Source: Chondrinema litorale
GTDB taxonomy: Bacteria > Bacteroidota > Bacteroidia > Cytophagales > Flammeovirgaceae
Direction of reading: 5' to 3'
Assembly (NCBI RefSeq): GCF_026250525.1
Contig: NZ_CP111059.1
Coordinates: forward strand, 1-64,000
Length of the DNA stretch: 64,000 nucleotides
Below the pieces are notes generated by a model. It worked only from the letters and a program-made list of their open reading frames with translations. It was not told where the DNA came from and ran no database searches. The position numbers and the translations under genes are program-made. How positions within the stretch are numbered: the stretch's first letter is position 1; each line of letters starts with the position of its first letter. This document shows, in pieces, positions 62,759 through 64,000 of this stretch.

Positions 62759-63424
62759 TTAATTCCTTACAAAAAGCCATTTAACAGAATGGTATAATCC
62801 CAAACCGATGTAGCCAAGTAAACCAGGTTTCTTTTTTTCTCTGATGTTGATGGTGATGGTAGAAAATGCTGCTAGGTGATCTATTCTACTCATTTTGCCT
62901 TTGAGCAAATCGATGGTTTCGTTGAGGCGTTCTAGTTCTTTTTCTACTTTGAGAGCTGCTTCTACATTTTCTGCTTTTGCAAGTAATTCCAAATAACGGT
63001 CTCTGGCTTTTTCTGCATTTTCTAACCTTATCTGAAAATCGTAGTAAGACTCGGTCACATCTTCACTTGCTAGTCGCTTGCTCTGTACTTTACCCAAGTT
63101 GGAAAGGTCGGCAATAGCATCATTTAATTTGCTGCTTTCTATCCTAATTACAGCTCTGTAAGTACCTGCCTCACTCACATAACCATTGTACTTTTTAGCA
63201 ATTTGCTTTATATCGTTGTTGATGGAATCTGGTAGTTTGGTGACTAAAGTAATGTAGGCAGAATAAAGAATCTTTCGCTCTTCTTCTCCTTCCATGCTTC
63301 TTTCATCATCAAGGGTAGATTCGCTTAAGCTATAATCATATGATCGCTGCGGATAGTTAGAACTTGAGCAATTAAAACAGCTAATACTAATTACTAAAAT
63401 GAGAGCTAATTGGAGGTATTTCAT
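62759..63424 (-). CDS. DUF4349 lipoprotein
   Basis: A 221-residue lipoprotein; I start at the ATG at 63424 (MKYLQLALILVISISCFNCS, with the lipobox Cys at 16 or 19). The DUF4349 core is visible: YSAYITLVTKLPDSINNDIK, YNGYVSEAGTYRAVIRIESS, LGKVQSKRLASEDVTESYYD, and a coiled coil (residues about 135-185, AEKARDRYLELLAKAENVEA). The coiled coil is followed by a hydrophobic C-terminus that may be a membrane helix (LLGYIGLGLYHSVKWLFV). The role is unknown; members are cell-envelope proteins. Confidence 0.82.
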   Translation of the reverse strand: MKYLQLALILVISISCFNCSSSNYPQRSYDYSLSESTLDDERSMEGEEERKILYSAYITLVTKLPDSINNDIKQIAKKYNGYVSEAGTYRAVIRIESSKLNDAIADLSNLGKVQSKRLASEDVTESYYDFQIRLENAEKARDRYLELLAKAENVEAALKVEKELERLNETIDLLKGKMSRIDHLAAFSTITINIREKKKPGLLGYIGLGLYHSVKWLFVRN

Positions 63425-63479
63425 AAGTATTTTGGTTAAACGATGTACTAAGCTTACGTAGAGGAAAATGAATGTTACA

Positions 63480-63974
63480 CTAAATTCTGTAAAAGAATTG
63501 TATTCTAAGACTTGGTAAAAATGGCATGATTTCATCATAACACTCTAGTTTAGCATAAGTTTTTTCCATCAGTACCATCACTACACCTAAGTCTACATTA
63601 AGACCAAACCTATCATTAAAGTTAAAATGCTTTCCTATGGATGGAGTTAAATAGATATTATGCCAAACATAGTCTACATTATCTTCATACATATAAGTTA
63701 AGCGTTGAGCAAAATACCAAGTAGGCATATCTGGAAATTTTTTAGAATACTTTAATTTTAACTGATGCTCAGCAGTAAGTTGAAAAATATTGGAATAGTC
63801 AGGAAAATAGCCAATTGAGCCACCTAAGGTGCTTTTCTTGTTCATCGACTTATTTACCCCGATATGTAAACAATCAGGAAAACCTAAACCTGCTACAATA
63901 TCCCATTCTTTTTCTTGCGAAAAAGCTCTTCCAGAAATTAAAAGAATTATGAGGAGTAAAATTAAATTTTTCAT
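63480..63974 (-). CDS. Small outer-membrane beta-barrel-like protein
   Basis: A 164-residue protein with a signal peptide (LLLIILLISGRAFSQ) and repeated amphipathic strands (WDIVAGLGFPDCLHIGVNK, TLGGSIGYFPDYSNIFQLT, WYFAQRLTYMYED, FGLNVDLGVVMVLMEKTY), ending in RIQFFYRI as barrel proteins do. It resembles small 8-strand barrels. It lies upstream of the DUF4349 gene on the same strand with a 55-base gap. Confidence 0.65.
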   Translation of the reverse strand: MKNLILLLIILLISGRAFSQEKEWDIVAGLGFPDCLHIGVNKSMNKKSTLGGSIGYFPDYSNIFQLTAEHQLKLKYSKKFPDMPTWYFAQRLTYMYEDNVDYVWHNIYLTPSIGKHFNFNDRFGLNVDLGVVMVLMEKTYAKLECYDEIMPFLPSLRIQFFYRI

Positions 63975-64000
63975 TTAAACATTAGCTTTTTGATAGATTA

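Overview
The window is AT-rich bacterial DNA from a Bacteroidota, most likely a Cytophagales-type, probably marine, gliding or surface-associated lineage. The evidence is a SusC/SusD pair under an ECF sigma/FecR pair, several secreted proteins with type IX secretion (T9SS) C-terminal sorting domains, promoter elements of the TAnnTTTG type, and weak Shine-Dalgarno signals. Two sulfatases point to algal sulfated glycans. I cannot name the species. No rRNA, tRNA or CRISPR array was seen.

Layout. 1-2,940: an IS66-type accessory gene at the edge, a small membrane protein, a TetR regulator next to a Tat-exported haloacid dehalogenase (a near-perfect palindrome precedes both genes), and a GNAT acetyltransferase. 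3,137-15,443: a polysaccharide utilisation locus with ECF sigma factor, FecR anti-sigma, STN-containing SusC, SusD, a GH2 glycosidase and two tandem sulfatases. 15,573-19,603: small lipoproteins and membrane proteins of unknown function and an EamA permease. 19,624-24,448: an overlapping gene pair made of a 1,228-residue protein (three TIR domains, one membrane helix, a long coiled coil, WD40 repeats) and an outer-membrane barrel protein. 24,799-32,032: a LamG/T9SS protein, a GH28 lipoprotein, a sulfotransferase and a multi-PAS histidine kinase. 32,907-38,047: a FeeM/LuxI-like acyltransferase whose 5' end lies in another frame, a methyltransferase, T9SS cell-surface proteins (one broken by two short tandem duplications) and a secreted zinc protease. 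38,546-44,713: SDR oxidoreductase, serine hydrolase, glycerophosphodiesterase, Sfp-type PPTase with an unknown partner, and a PAS histidine kinase.

45,178-62,662 is a complete nitrate/nitrite assimilation island: truncated haemoglobin, NirB, NirD, DUF4202 protein, NarX-like sensor and NarL-like regulator in one operon; NarK transporter, a nitrate reductase fused to its own FAD reductase, and a rubredoxin fused to a sulfite-reductase-like fold that has lost its cysteines in a second; a divergent minus-strand unit for siroheme (CobA, CysG-type) and molybdopterin (MoaC-MoaB fusion); and an outer-membrane porin. Its control regions carry arrays of TACTTA/TAAGTA hexamers resembling the E. coli NarL heptamer, very likely the targets of the local response regulator. 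62,759-63,974 holds a DUF4349 lipoprotein and a small barrel protein.

The most unusual items are the triple-TIR/WD40 plus barrel pair, which could work as a trans-envelope signalling or defence device; the A6G slippery sequence at the FeeM-like gene; the cysteine-less SiR-rubredoxin fusion; and the helically phased hexamer arrays. Three genes show frame disruptions (near 16,345, 32,945 and 35,600), so assembly errors should be excluded before biology is built on them.
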